Shown here piece by piece: positions 22,201-22,836 of a stretch of 22,836 nucleotides of DNA (positions within the stretch are counted from its first letter, which is position 1; each line of letters begins with the position of its first letter). A program made the translations under genes and the position numbers. The notes under the pieces are model-generated. The model saw nothing but the letters and a program-made list of their open reading frames with translations. It was not told the DNA's origin and ran no database searches. Location: positions 230,115-252,950 of the forward strand of contig MU646446.1 of the NCBI GenBank assembly GCA_026770585.1. The letters run 5' to 3'. Source of the DNA: Baffinella frigidus. Taxonomy: Eukaryota > Cryptophyceae > Cryptomonadales > Baffinellaceae.

Positions 22201-22528
22201 ATACCCTATACCCTATACCCTGTACCCTATACCCTGTACCCTGTACCCTATACCCTATACCCTGTACCCTGTACCCTATACCCTATACCCTATACCCTAA
22301 ACCCTAAACCCTAGACCCTAAACTCTAAACCCCAAACCCTAAACCCTAAACCCTAAAACATGAACCCTAAACCCTAAACCCTAACCCCGCCTCGCGCCGG
22401 TGTCTTGATTTAATTGATGTCCGTGTGCCCGGCGGTACAACGAGGACAAGGAAGTGAGCAATGAACAGGGGAAGAAGCGTTACCAGTCCGCGAAATTAGC
22501 AACGATGAAAGCCCCTGTCGATCGTTAA
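169..22528 (+). CDS. Multi-exon gene for a large calcium-binding EGF-like extracellular protein (5' partial)
   Basis: Forty-six exons can be chained with matching phases: 16 in an EGF array (169-6851) and 30 downstream (6927-22528), giving 4046 coding bases that end in TAA. Visible domains are about 15 tandem cbEGF-like units, then an unrecognised region interrupted by one more cbEGF (9270-9937), then roughly 430 residues rich in N-x-S/T sequons and cysteine. D-I-D-E-C motifs with a downstream C-x-N and G-S-F are what calcium-binding EGF domains use for Ca ligation and packing. In known families such arrays are secreted or on the cell surface; the sequons agree. No transmembrane segment is obvious and the signal peptide would be upstream of the window. 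The downstream part could be a separate gene, but no start codon, promoter or poly(A) signal separates the two. The final function is unknown. Confidence 0.6.
222..766 (+). other. Intron 1 of the array (545 bases)
   Basis: Holds a CTT-rich tract (about 238-293), then fragments similar to other array introns (cagagaatgctgcctcaacc-like stretch near 390) and a CCGTAGG-type motif near 558 that resembles the inverted repeat at 1-60. Small overlapping open frames here are not supported as genes. Confidence 0.6.
767..895 (+). CDS. EGF-array exon 2
   Basis: Bounded by gtgtgcag and gtacct, 43 codons, phase 0-0. It reads DLVECPNSDGSFTCPNC... and ends DIDECVDNHGGCD. It keeps the canonical C-x-N-x-x-G-S-F spacing seen in ordinary EGF domains but already has C-x-x-C, so it is intermediate between the array type and the canonical EGFs of 6732 and 9844. 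Candidate branch point cttac lies about 28 bases before the AG. Confidence 0.88.
1156..1287 (+). CDS. EGF-array exon 3 (EHR subtype)
   Basis: 44 codons, phase 0-0, acceptor gtgtgcag and donor gtacct. Starts EHRVCQNSPAGSF, has C-A-N-C-T-A-G-W, then TEVNEC as the Ca-binding box and ends EAGTHTCH. The EHR-type start recurs in the exons at 2007, 3262 and 4913. Asn replaces the first Asp of D-E-C, which is allowed in cbEGF domains. Confidence 0.9.
1501..1632 (+). CDS. EGF-array exon 4
   Basis: 44 codons, phase 0-0. Starts SRRACINSPAGSF and ends DIDECAVDNGGCD before gtacct. Its N-terminal residues and CAPCEAGW loop diverge most from the other units, so it is an older or relaxed copy. All six EGF cysteine positions are present across the exon junctions. 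Confidence 0.87.
2007..2138 (+). CDS. EGF-array exon 5 (EHR subtype)
   Basis: Almost identical to exon 3 for its first 36 codons (EHRVCQNSPAGSF, TEVNEC), but ends EVDNGGCD instead of EAGTHTCH. That mixture of a shared body and a swapped 3' end suggests recombination or gene conversion between units. Acceptor gtgtgcag, donor gtacct, phase 0-0. Confidence 0.9.
2246..2377 (+). CDS. EGF-array exon 6 (ALR subtype)
   Basis: 44 codons, phase 0-0. ALRVCENFPAGSF, CPDCPAGW and a DFDEC Ca-binding box, ending AADTHNCD at donor gtacca. The preceding intron is only 107 bases, the shortest in the array. Confidence 0.9.
2593..2724 (+). CDS. EGF-array exon 7 (ALR subtype)
   Basis: Acceptor gcgtgcag, donor gtacct, phase 0-0, 44 codons. 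ALRVCQNFPAGSF, CENCPAGW and DTNEC, ending QTDNGGCD. The Ca box has Thr at the position usually held by Ile or Val. Confidence 0.9.
2862..2993 (+). CDS. EGF-array exon 8 (ALR subtype)
   Basis: 44 codons, phase 0-0. ALRDCQNFPAGSF, CANCPAGW, EIDECAVDNGGCD. The donor here is gtacag rather than gtacct. The preceding intron is 137 bases and lacks the middle part found in longer array introns. Confidence 0.9.
3262..3393 (+). CDS. EGF-array exon 9 (EHR subtype)
   Basis: 44 codons, phase 0-0. EHRVCQNSPAGSF, CANCTAGW, TEVNECEVDNGGCD. Nearly the same as exon 5 apart from the loop before the last cysteine (NDGVMDC). Candidate branch point ctgac lies upstream of gtgtgcag. Confidence 0.9.
3712..3843 (+). 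CDS. EGF-array exon 10 (ALR subtype)
   Basis: 44 codons, phase 0-0. ALRVCQNSPAGSF, CGDCPAGW, then RDADEC with Ala in the Ca box, ending DDGTHTCD at gtacca. The acidic 3' end (DDGTH) belongs to the GTHTC class that dominates the second half of the array. Confidence 0.9.
4071..4202 (+). CDS. EGF-array exon 11
   Basis: 44 codons, phase 0-0. AIRVCQNFPAGSF, CADCPAGWMNNG, TDIDEC, ending AAGTHTCD at gtacct. N-N-G-T creates one N-glycosylation sequon in the loop before the last cysteine. Confidence 0.9.
4576..4704 (+). CDS. EGF-array exon 12 (short-loop form)
   Basis: 43 codons, phase 0-0: one residue shorter than its neighbours in the loop before the last cysteine (ENSTTGC). ALRTCENSPAGSF, CGDCLPGW, TDIDECVDGTHTCD. 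It is nearly identical to exon 14, including the first ~45 bases of the following intron, which marks a recent duplication. Confidence 0.9.
4913..5044 (+). CDS. EGF-array exon 13 (EHR subtype)
   Basis: 44 codons, phase 0-0. EHRVCQNSPAGSF, CANCSAGW, TDIDEC, ending AAGTHNCD. It has an EHR start joined to a GTHNC end, another chimeric combination within the array. A TGACGTCA palindrome sits at 4860-4867 in the preceding intron. Confidence 0.9.
5290..5418 (+). CDS. EGF-array exon 14 (short-loop form)
   Basis: 43 codons, phase 0-0. PLRVCENVPAGSF, CGDCLPGW, NSTTGC, TDIDECVDGTHTCD. It matches exon 12, 714 bases upstream, in the one-residue deletion and in intron sequence after the donor, so a two-unit block was probably copied. 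Confidence 0.9.
5751..5897 (+). CDS. EGF-array exon 15 (long-loop, last tandem-type unit)
   Basis: 49 codons, phase 0-0, acceptor gttcgcag and donor gtaccc. ALRVCQNSPAGSF, CGDCPAGW, then an expanded Asn/Gly/Thr loop with sequons N-G-S and N-G-T before the last cysteine, then TDIDECVLQQDNCF. The different 3' end pairs with the canonical EGF half-exon at 6732. Confidence 0.88.
5980..6018 (+). pseudogene. Degenerate EGF half-exon copy
   Basis: Repeats the 3' end of exon 15 (GACATCGACGAGTGTGTGCTG...) up to the standard donor gtacct, but the final cysteine codon is changed to glycine and no acceptor or N-terminal half is present. A CTT tract follows, as it does after exon 1. Confidence 0.7.
6598..6710 (-). 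repeat. Dispersed repeat R2, minus-strand copy
   Basis: Reverse complement of the 21115-21236 element, ending about 20 bases before the acceptor of exon 16. Confidence 0.82.
6732..6851 (+). CDS. EGF exon 16: canonical C-x-C cbEGF back half
   Basis: After gttgcgcag, in phase 0, it reads WDPDASICTNTAGSF, GCECKTGYDGDG, LVC: a textbook EGF back half with C-x-N-x-x-G-S-F and C-x-C. Joined to exon 15 it completes DIDEC-x6-C-x7-C. The 3' end is uncertain: caa|gtcatt keeps frame with the exon at 6927, whereas reading on reaches TGA at 6888-6890, which could instead end the product here. Confidence 0.72.
6927..7021 (+). CDS. Downstream exon 17: Pro/Asp-rich linker
   Basis: Reads ESPFAKPVPSPDYDLS and DPSPPDDNFTPPR, a Pro/Asp-rich linker, ending cg|gttcaa in phase 2. 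The acceptor is ambiguous: cgaaag at 6926 is in phase with exon 16, while a better-looking tttgacag at 6903 would need a phase-1 donor I cannot find. The frame is open from 6897. If 6926 is right the intron before it is only 75 bases. Confidence 0.5.
7022..7138 (+). repeat. Intron with terminal CCCTAAA/CCATAAA heptamers
   Basis: 117-base intron whose 3' half (about 7085-7138) is telomere-like heptamers running into the acceptor aaaaccag. Confidence 0.7.
7139..7225 (+). CDS. Downstream exon 18
   Basis: Acceptor is the end of a heptamer tract (ccctaaaaccag). Phase 2 in, then LTHTEACNQTNLEQ and IINDLLIKYLGHTA, phase 2 out at ag|gtcatc. N-Q-T is a sequon; the second half looks amphipathic helical. 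A diverged copy of its 3' half lies at 7408-7461 in the next intron. Not recognised as a family. Confidence 0.65.
7226..7766 (+). other. Intron with 21-22-bp tandem copies and an exon relic
   Basis: Contains three degenerate ~21-bp copies of aatcatcacgaccg-type sequence (about 7229-7290), a partial copy of exon 18 (7408-7461), and two copies of a taacccggsCAGG motif (7494-7540) whose relatives occur at 12229-12296. The 3' end is a long pyrimidine tract. Confidence 0.55.
7408..7461 (+). pseudogene. Partial duplicate of exon 18
   Basis: After tacttag the sequence can be read IINDLLVEYQTAKLP and ends g|gtctca, matching exon 18 (IINDLLIKYLGHTA then ag|gtcatc). The phases do not fit exons 17 or 19, so it is probably a relic rather than an alternative exon. 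Confidence 0.55.
7767..7797 (+). CDS. Downstream exon 19
   Basis: Strong pyrimidine tract and acceptor (tctctctcctgtcggcacag), phase 2 in; reads SVDMILITDL, a hydrophobic beta-strand-like segment. The donor is either ttg|gtcgtg (7797) or gtc|gtggac (7800); both leave phase 0 and join exon 20 in frame. The open frame continues to 7986 but turns Arg-rich. Confidence 0.5.
7930..7949. repeat. 20-bp perfect palindrome
   Basis: CCGCGTGACC followed by its exact reverse complement, no spacer. It extends imperfectly outwards (gcgt / gcgc). Confidence 0.85.
8024..8061. repeat. Perfect 16-bp hairpin, 6-base loop
   Basis: Arms 8024-8039 and 8046-8061 (TTGGCGCCTGAGTGTT) around loop gtgaaa. GC-rich and symmetric. 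No U tract follows, and in a eukaryotic intron it is not a terminator. Confidence 0.88.
8817..8877 (+). CDS. Downstream exon 20
   Basis: Preceded directly by heptamers ending aaaccag. Phase 0 in: VFFSNGTFNVSEFESLPGVL, with sequons N-G-T and N-V-S; phase 1 out at g|gtcctc. The FNVSEFE core resembles FNVSRAEFE in the exon at 10814. Confidence 0.68.
8987..9012. repeat. 26-bp perfect palindrome
   Basis: CTCATCCCCAGCC followed directly by its reverse complement. It abuts a long CT microsatellite. Confidence 0.9.
9018..9071. repeat. (CT)n microsatellite
   Basis: About 25 CT dinucleotides; creates a spurious Arg-Glu repeat in the antisense frame. Confidence 0.95.
9105..9242 (+). repeat. Dispersed repeat R1, copy at 9105
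   Basis: attaggtccatgaggttttt, gagctcccaagataggcggacac and ggcagaaccggcta match the R1 copies near 13468, 17352 and 18749. Confidence 0.75.
9270..9406 (+). CDS. Downstream exon 21: front half of a canonical cbEGF
   Basis: Acceptor gtctgcag, phase 1 in. 45 full codons: an aromatic/Pro-rich stretch (VTYFGGPMYPISY), then C-D-P-R-R-E-G-Y-F-F and CRDIDECAMGLTHCH before gtaact. The last part is the Ca-binding front of an EGF and is cut at the same place, in the same phase 0, as every array exon. Confidence 0.82.
9407..9843 (+). repeat. Intron of the EGF-array intron family outside the array
   Basis: Shares with array introns the order ttgagccttgagctc (9601), gcgattccagcagg (9635), a ttttcga / gag..gggct..gaaa block, ttccaccggaat (about 9759) and gtgcgcag at the end. 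It splits the downstream canonical EGF at the same point and phase as the array units. Confidence 0.75.
9844..9937 (+). CDS. Downstream exon 22: back half of a canonical cbEGF
   Basis: Acceptor gtgcgcag, phase 0 in. VNAYCNNTDGSFNCYCPRGF then RGIFC: canonical C-x-N-x-x-G-S-F-x-C-x-C. With exon 21 it completes a full cbEGF. The donor is probably ata a|gtcttt (phase 1); t|gtataa six bases earlier has the same phase but loses the last cysteine. N-N-T is a sequon. Confidence 0.8.
9938..10408 (+). other. Intron with GA/CG low-complexity tract and reversed heptamers
   Basis: Carries TTTAGGG/TTTCGGG heptamers in G-strand orientation (10076-10099), a long GA/GC microsatellite (about 10180-10318) and a poly-C run (about 10329-10341). 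Confidence 0.75.
10409..10452 (+). CDS. Downstream exon 23
   Basis: Acceptor tatggcag, phase 1 in, IWGDETTCSSESYT, phase 0 out at acg|gtctgg. It is the only candidate I found that bridges exon 22 (phase 1) and exon 24 (phase 0). The open frame runs on to 10633, but that part is a tandemly duplicated intron sequence. Confidence 0.55.
10453..10813 (+). repeat. Intron with ~83-bp tandem duplication and short satellites
   Basis: Two copies of ctggcctcccagc-aaatcag...catccgaag (about 10455-10503 and 10538-10582), then a GGTGGAG heptamer array (10637-10672), then degenerate ttgagcgatgagaga copies (about 10700-10797). Confidence 0.75.
10637..10672. repeat. GGTGGAG heptamer array
   Basis: Five contiguous 7-base copies on the plus strand; G-runs could support a G-quadruplex. 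Confidence 0.9.
10814..10888 (+). CDS. Downstream exon 24
   Basis: Acceptor ttgttcag, 25 codons in phase 0-0, donor gtgtaa. Begins VRTAMEVFNVSRAEFE and ends EHCSSH. It has one sequon (N-V-S) and one cysteine. Alternative phases hit stops quickly. Confidence 0.72.
11088..11143 (-). repeat. Dispersed repeat R1, inverted short copy
   Basis: ggtgtccgcctatggtggga...ctaaaggacctaaaa is the reverse complement of the R1 left part. The exon-like reading at its start is rejected for that reason. Confidence 0.7.
11800..11972. repeat. ~30-bp minisatellite (ccccaagaattcac type)
   Basis: Five to six degenerate copies of a unit containing ccccaagarttcac and ttttcacatt. Overlapping ORFs in all frames here are products of the repeat. 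Confidence 0.8.
12332..12460. repeat. Long imperfect inverted repeat (~47-bp arms)
   Basis: Arm ctcgaattttgacatgtg...(12332-12378) pairs with its near reverse complement (12413-12460) around a ~35-base loop. Fold-back or MITE-like. Confidence 0.8.
12645..12698 (+). CDS. Downstream exon 25
   Basis: Acceptor gacccacag, 18 codons in phase 0-0, reads VKCSFDGARVVWDPTYAG, donor gtacgc. It follows the longest intron (1,756 bases), so a skipped small exon in between cannot be excluded, although phases already match. Confidence 0.65.
12699..13166 (+). other. Intron without strong features
   Basis: A short CT tract (about 12945-12964) and GA patch (13013-13022); otherwise no repeat or gene seen. AT-rich at its 3' end before a good acceptor. 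Confidence 0.5.
13167..13225 (+). CDS. Downstream exon 26
   Basis: Strong acceptor tttctcctgcag. Reads NADTTEDPFSFPPTGLRVD, phase 0 in, phase 2 out at ag|gtgcgt. Acidic/Pro-rich, protein-like. Overlapping frame 13150-13449 is less plausible because it runs across both splice sites. Confidence 0.68.
13226..13697 (+). other. Intron with an R1 repeat copy
   Basis: AT-rich first part; gggtgcttttggtgctttgt (about 13316) resembles the fold-back at 19735. R1 copy at about 13468-13570. Confidence 0.55.
13468..13570 (+). repeat. Dispersed repeat R1, copy at 13468
   Basis: ttttaggtttaaaatgctcccaacctaggcagacacc followed by cttccgtggaaaggat matches the order in other R1 copies. Confidence 0.75.
13698..13746 (+). 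CDS. Downstream exon 27
   Basis: Acceptor catcaacag, phase 2 in (one leftover base completes Arg), VYHERNLDLNDGLRRT, phase 0 out at act|gtgagc, one of the best donors in the gene. Confidence 0.68.
14045..14104 (+). CDS. Downstream exon 28
   Basis: Acceptor ctcgctgcag, 20 codons in phase 0-0, VVPTDTWVVDFTFTMGTNDT, donor gtctgt. Alternating hydrophobic residues suggest beta strands; N-D-T is a sequon at the boundary. Confidence 0.7.
14310..14392. repeat. (CCCGAAA)n heptamer array
   Basis: About eleven perfect copies of a one-base variant of CCCTAAA inside the 302-base intron that precedes the 15-base microexon. Confidence 0.95.
14407..14421 (+). CDS. Microexon 29 (15 bases)
   Basis: Lies between attccaccgtcag and gtaagt, the only perfect consensus donor in the gene. 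It encodes T-T-A-V-Q in phase 0-0, so inclusion or skipping preserves frame between exons 28 and 30. The CCCGAAA array ends 14 bases before it. Confidence 0.5.
14534..14618 (+). CDS. Downstream exon 30
   Basis: Acceptor gcccgctag, phase 0 in; VNVLYLPRVFNNDTLSKQ then DYSEAELDSF, phase 1 out at g|gtatcc. N-N-D-T contains a sequon. The short 112-base intron upstream is AT-rich at its start. Confidence 0.75.
14619..15082 (+). repeat. Intron with mixed telomere-like heptamers
   Basis: From about 14700 to 15020 nearly continuous CCCTAAA, CCCTCAA, CCCTGAA and a block of CCCGAAA (about 14747-14805). C-rich strand is the coding strand. Confidence 0.9.
15083..15103 (+). CDS. Small exon 31 (21 bases) or start of a longer repeat-coding exon
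   Basis: Acceptor cacccacaccag, phase 1 in, I-E-Y-F-P-C, then g|gtaacg in phase 1, which joins exon 32 in frame. The same frame stays open well beyond, through a 20-bp minisatellite to about 15579, so a longer exon is possible if a different phase-1 donor is used. Confidence 0.5.
15104..15597 (+). repeat. 20-bp minisatellite with flanking direct repeats
   Basis: About ten copies of TGCCAACTGCCGCCCTATCY (about 15158-15365), flanked by a 25-bp direct repeat (15140-15164 and 15387-15411, gcaccacgggtggagcccc...). The array has no stop in any plus frame. Treated as intron because g|gtaacg at 15103 fits phase, but part may be coding. Confidence 0.8.
15598..15758 (+). CDS. Downstream exon 32
   Basis: Acceptor catcgcacag, phase 1 in, 53 codons, the largest downstream exon. 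CCLPRFVDNYRPIDPF begins it; it carries sequon N-E-S, a third cysteine, and ends FIPETDYVQ at gtttct, phase 0. Unrecognised, but strongly protein-like. Confidence 0.78.
15915..16018 (+). CDS. Downstream exon 33
   Basis: Acceptor ttttctctccgcag; SKFPQMNLSDVEVWLDEPYA, then a basic stretch FKGRARLADHEL; phase 2 out at ag|gtaaag. Sequon N-L-S. Good splice signals at both ends. Confidence 0.8.
16137..16280 (+). repeat. Dispersed repeat R3, copy 1
   Basis: gagagttctttattgac, ccaactggtccag, atcaccgagatgattt and ttcccggtagcc match 21370-21477 in the same order and orientation. Lies in the intron before exon 34. Confidence 0.8.
16317..16374 (+). CDS. Downstream exon 34
   Basis: Acceptor ctctgggcag, phase 2 in completing Arg, QRAAILGETDGSHTIKTFL, donor gtaccg, phase 0 out. 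Directly followed by a ~250-base heptamer-rich intron. Confidence 0.72.
16375..16726 (+). repeat. Heptamer-filled intron (CCCTAAA, CCCCAAA, CCCTCAA)
   Basis: From about 16394 to 16650 nearly all sequence is 7-base telomere-like units with local runs of CCCCAAA and CCCTCAA. The last ~75 bases before the acceptor are unique. Confidence 0.9.
16727..16791 (+). CDS. Downstream exon 35
   Basis: Acceptor ttttcgtgcag, phase 0 in, begins GLAHFSPTGPTKFLNSA, phase 2 out at ag|gttctg. Phase fits exons 34 and 36. Antisense open frames over this stretch come from low-complexity GA and heptamer tracts. Confidence 0.68.
16792..17288 (+). repeat. Intron with ~112-bp tandem repeat next to exon 36
   Basis: A GA tract (16816-16844), then two and a half copies of a unit with ggggtggyatacag, ggctctgaaccgcac and tcccgcggca (17109-17288; second ggctctgaaccgcac 112 bases after the first). 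The acceptor of exon 36 is the end of the last copy. Confidence 0.75.
17289..17356 (+). CDS. Downstream exon 36
   Basis: Acceptor cccgcggcag, phase 2 in (completes Ser), IILIKSDFFTVSFLAGNPET, phase 1 out at ttag|gtccat. Two diverged copies of its 3' half occur in the following intron, and the donor is the left end of a dispersed repeat. The acceptor lies in a tandem repeat. Confidence 0.6.
17357..17701 (+). repeat. Intron with R1 copy and exon-36-derived tandem copies
   Basis: Starts directly with R1 (gtccattaggttttaaatgc..., to about 17430). Two ~83-bp copies then follow (17468-17512 and 17550-17596 cores) whose caccgtctcgattctcgca part matches exon 36. Confidence 0.75.
17702..17751 (+). 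CDS. Downstream exon 37
   Basis: Acceptor gggggacag, phase 1 in, TNQYNFFDYCNLRLHQ, phase 0 out at cag|gtctgc. Aromatic-rich with one cysteine. Confidence 0.7.
17752..18215 (+). other. Intron with hairpin and G-rich tract
   Basis: Perfect hairpin at 17969-18002, a purine-rich G tract (about 18068-18118), then C-rich sequence with aaccccarcatcccaaacc repeats leading to the acceptor. No exon found. Confidence 0.6.
17969..18002. repeat. Perfect 15-bp hairpin, 4-base loop
   Basis: GTGTTCGAGGAGCCG (17969-17983), loop aagg, exact reverse complement 17988-18002. Confidence 0.9.
18216..18256 (+). CDS. Downstream exon 38
   Basis: Acceptor cctcatccag, phase 0 in, VSYSSKHIQFAGV, phase 2 out at ac|gtaaac. 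The donor is the first heptamer of a telomere-like intron. Phase 2 gives the protein-like reading of exon 39. Confidence 0.72.
18257..18431 (+). repeat. Intron made entirely of telomere-like heptamers
   Basis: From donor GTAAACC to acceptor ACACCAG the 175 bases are CCCTAAA, CCCCAAA, CCCTGAA and CCCTACA units with almost no other sequence. Exons 38 and 39 on either side join in frame across it. Confidence 0.88.
18432..18492 (+). CDS. Downstream exon 39
   Basis: Flanked on both sides by introns made of CCCTAAA-type heptamers. Acceptor cctacaccag, phase 2 in completing Thr, FTLGRQYKVNSNSLVVPLTS, phase 0 out at gtgcgc. Confidence 0.78.
18493..18695 (+). repeat. Second all-heptamer intron
   Basis: After gtgcgcga the 203 bases are CCCTACA/CCCTAAA/CCCTGAA units ending ccctaaactag. 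Flanking exons 39 and 40 join in phase 0. Confidence 0.88.
18696..18744 (+). CDS. Downstream exon 40
   Basis: Acceptor ccctaaactag, phase 0 in, VRVGKGTFASTANWTH, phase 1 out at g|gtacct. Sequon N-W-T. Base composition differs sharply from the repeat introns around it. Confidence 0.75.
18745..19222 (+). repeat. Intron with complex R1 copy and heptamers
   Basis: Donor gtacct is followed at once by ttaggttttcgagg, the left part of R1, then three or four tandem/inverted copies of gttgtccgcctatgttgagag (about 18790-18925) and ttccgtggaaag...ggcagaaccggcta (to about 18966). The last ~95 bases are CCCTAAA-type heptamers. Confidence 0.8.
19223..19284 (+). CDS. Downstream exon 41 (apparent GC donor)
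   Basis: Acceptor cctccccaccag, phase 1 in completing Ala, CHTSEDGAIWDKSN then DDFE. No GT donor follows before heptamers begin; gag|gcggct (19285) or gcg|gctacc three bases on gives a GC-AG intron in phase 0. Confidence 0.68.
19285..19582 (+). repeat. Heptamer intron with apparent GC donor
   Basis: Nearly 300 bases of CCCTAAA, CCCTACA and related units from just after exon 41 to the acceptor ccaaaccag. The 5' border is GC, not GT. Confidence 0.85.
19583..19651 (+). CDS. Downstream exon 42 (apparent GC donor)
   Basis: Acceptor ccccaaaccag, phase 0, begins AALAPDCSPNANMCKN and ends TTISQQ at cag|gcaacc, again a GC-type donor with a good AG|GCAA context. Two cysteines and Asn/Pro-rich. Joins exon 43 in phase 0. 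Confidence 0.7.
19652..20146 (+). other. Intron with fold-back and short direct repeats
   Basis: GC-type donor gcaacc. Contains aagcaccaaag copies, the fold-back at 19735-19796, three ggtacaa copies (19951-19978) and a duplicated c-run/aacag/gatggtg segment just upstream of exon 43. Confidence 0.6.
19735..19796. repeat. Imperfect fold-back repeat (~29-bp arms)
   Basis: taatacgaagcaccaaagag.. pairs with ..cttttgggtgctttgtatta around a three-base centre (tac), with a few mismatches and a bulge. MITE-like. Confidence 0.8.
20147..20226 (+). CDS. Downstream exon 43
   Basis: Acceptor aaaaaaaaacag, phase 0 in, RMVLFWIPLGDGYFDARED then HDSFVF, phase 2 out at ag|gttatg. Hydrophobic start. A similar acceptor-like copy (ccccaaaacagtcgatgg) lies about 60 bases upstream. 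Confidence 0.75.
20227..20777 (+). repeat. Intron with 68-bp minisatellite
   Basis: Three to four copies (about 20294-20510) of a unit with GGCCCTAGGCAT (20357, 20425, 20493: exact 68-base spacing), ctacggt and ccgttaaacgttggtt. A ttctgatgtgkttcctctcgg segment is also duplicated (about 20625 and 20748), the second copy ending at exon 44's acceptor. Confidence 0.85.
20778..20840 (+). CDS. Downstream exon 44
   Basis: Acceptor gtgcgcccgcag, phase 2 in completing Ser, IFVDLVVSVVDKDTDLQSSA, phase 2 out at cg|gttccc. The hydrophobic run is too short and too charged for a membrane span. The acceptor segment duplicates sequence around 20640. Confidence 0.72.
21115..21236 (+). repeat. Dispersed repeat R2, plus-strand copy
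   Basis: gagattggtaatttattgcc, caaacaaccagcgccagc, actgtactccgtgtc and gatggattctatctcc match the reverse complement of 6598-6710 in order. Confidence 0.82.
21370..21477 (+). repeat. Dispersed repeat R3, copy 2
   Basis: Matches 16143-16266. It contains gggttcgaattacc, similar to a Pol III B box, so a tRNA-derived SINE origin is possible but unproven. Confidence 0.75.
21902..22035. repeat. (TTGGTTC)n heptamer array
   Basis: About 19 units of ttggttc with variants (ttggtgc, tggggtc). Period 7, like the other arrays. Confidence 0.92.
22066..22102 (+). CDS. Downstream exon 45
   Basis: Acceptor cccggatgcag, phase 2 in, TDVSYLKEIADM, phase 0 out at atg|gtgcct. It sits between a TTGGTTC array and a CCCTATA/CCCTGTA array, so it stands out as the only complex sequence between 21902 and 22395. 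Confidence 0.65.
22118..22395. repeat. CCCTATA/CCCTGTA then CCCTAAA array
   Basis: About 24 heptamers alternating CCCTATA and CCCTGTA in short runs (to about 22298), then about 12 CCCTAAA-type units. It fills most of the last intron. Confidence 0.95.
22445..22528 (+). CDS. Terminal exon 46 with TAA stop
   Basis: Phase 0 in after a weak acceptor (tacaacgag), 27 codons: DKEVSNEQGKKRYQSAK, then PVDR and TAA at 22526-22528. Basic tail. An in-frame TGA lies upstream of the acceptor, so the exon must start about here. No AATAAA signal is visible before the window ends, so the gene could continue by another splice. Confidence 0.45.
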   Translation, partial: DKEVSNEQGKKRYQSAKLATMKAPVDR

Positions 22529-22836
22529 CAAGAGACCTCTGGTTCCTATCCGAGTGGCCCCGCAATACGCCGGCGTGTATTGCAAATTAGCATTGAATTT
22601 TTTTCAATTCACCATAACCGAATCGCTCCACGTGGTAGCAGCAATCACCAAACCCCAATCAATCCACAGCTCTGCTGCAATCTGGGAAAACGTTCGCCGC
22701 CGATTTATTGGTGCCACCAGGATATCGTGGTCGGCTCCGTTGGGTTGGCTCTCTTCCCCCCCAGAGCTCTTTCCCCCCGAGAGATTTTGGGGGGGGGAGA
22801 GCCAGCCCTCTCTGAGAGCCAGCCCTCTCTCTTCCC
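22529..22836 (+). other. 3' flank with inverted repeats
   Basis: No gene seen. Near-palindrome gcaatacgccggcgtgtattgc (about 22562-22583), and a terminal inverted/direct repeat: ggttggctctc...ccccccc (22743-22762) against ggggggggagagccagcc (22789-22807), with gagagccagccctctct repeated twice at the end. Confidence 0.6.

Noticed and set aside
22118-22300. CRISPR-like array
   Set aside because: Contiguous 7-base repeats without spacers, in a eukaryotic intron.
18257-22395. A chromosome end or true telomere
   Set aside because: Heptamers are degenerate, interrupted by coding exons, and repeat in many separate introns; none reaches the window edge.

Overview
The window looks like eukaryotic nuclear DNA from a repeat-rich protist. 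A chromerid alga such as Chromera is my best guess, because Arabidopsis-type CCCTAAA heptamers fill many introns, exons are tiny and splice donors are degenerate. That placement is inference; nothing here is a taxonomic marker. I see no prokaryotic features, no rRNA, no convincing tRNA and no CRISPR.

Almost the whole window can be read as one plus-strand gene that begins upstream of base 1. I could chain 46 exons (169 to 22528) so that phase matches at every junction, giving 4046 coding bases (about 1,347 residues) ending in TAA. The first third (169-6851) is a tandem array of calcium-binding EGF-like units. Each unit is split by a phase-0 intron after the third cysteine position region (...C-D|), so each 129-147 base exon holds the back of one EGF domain and the front (D-x-D/N-E-C) of the next. 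Exons and introns were duplicated together, at spacings of 239-506 bases.

The second part (6927-22528) is 30 small exons of 15-161 bases. It contains one further split calcium-binding EGF (exons at 9270 and 9844) and otherwise a secreted-type sequence with many N-x-S/T sequons and cysteines that I do not recognise as a named family. No membrane segment is evident. The likely product is a large secreted or cell-surface Ca-binding EGF glycoprotein; its N-terminus and any signal peptide lie outside the window.

The introns are the most unusual part. Several consist almost wholly of telomere-like heptamers that run from the splice donor to the acceptor (for example 18257-18431 and 18493-18695). 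Others carry different 7-base arrays (CCCGAAA, CCCCAAA, CCCTATA/CCCTGTA, TTGGTTC, GGTGGAG), a 20-bp minisatellite, a 68-bp minisatellite, perfect hairpins, and at least three dispersed repeat families. Two introns appear to use GC-AG borders. The many long antisense or frame-shifted ORFs are shadows of the repeats.

All exon calls rest on reading splice sites, frame and residue patterns by eye. EGF exons are well supported by mutual similarity. Downstream exons are supported by phase continuity and protein-like composition. The junctions around 6851-6927, 7797-8817, 15103-15598 and the last exon are the weakest.
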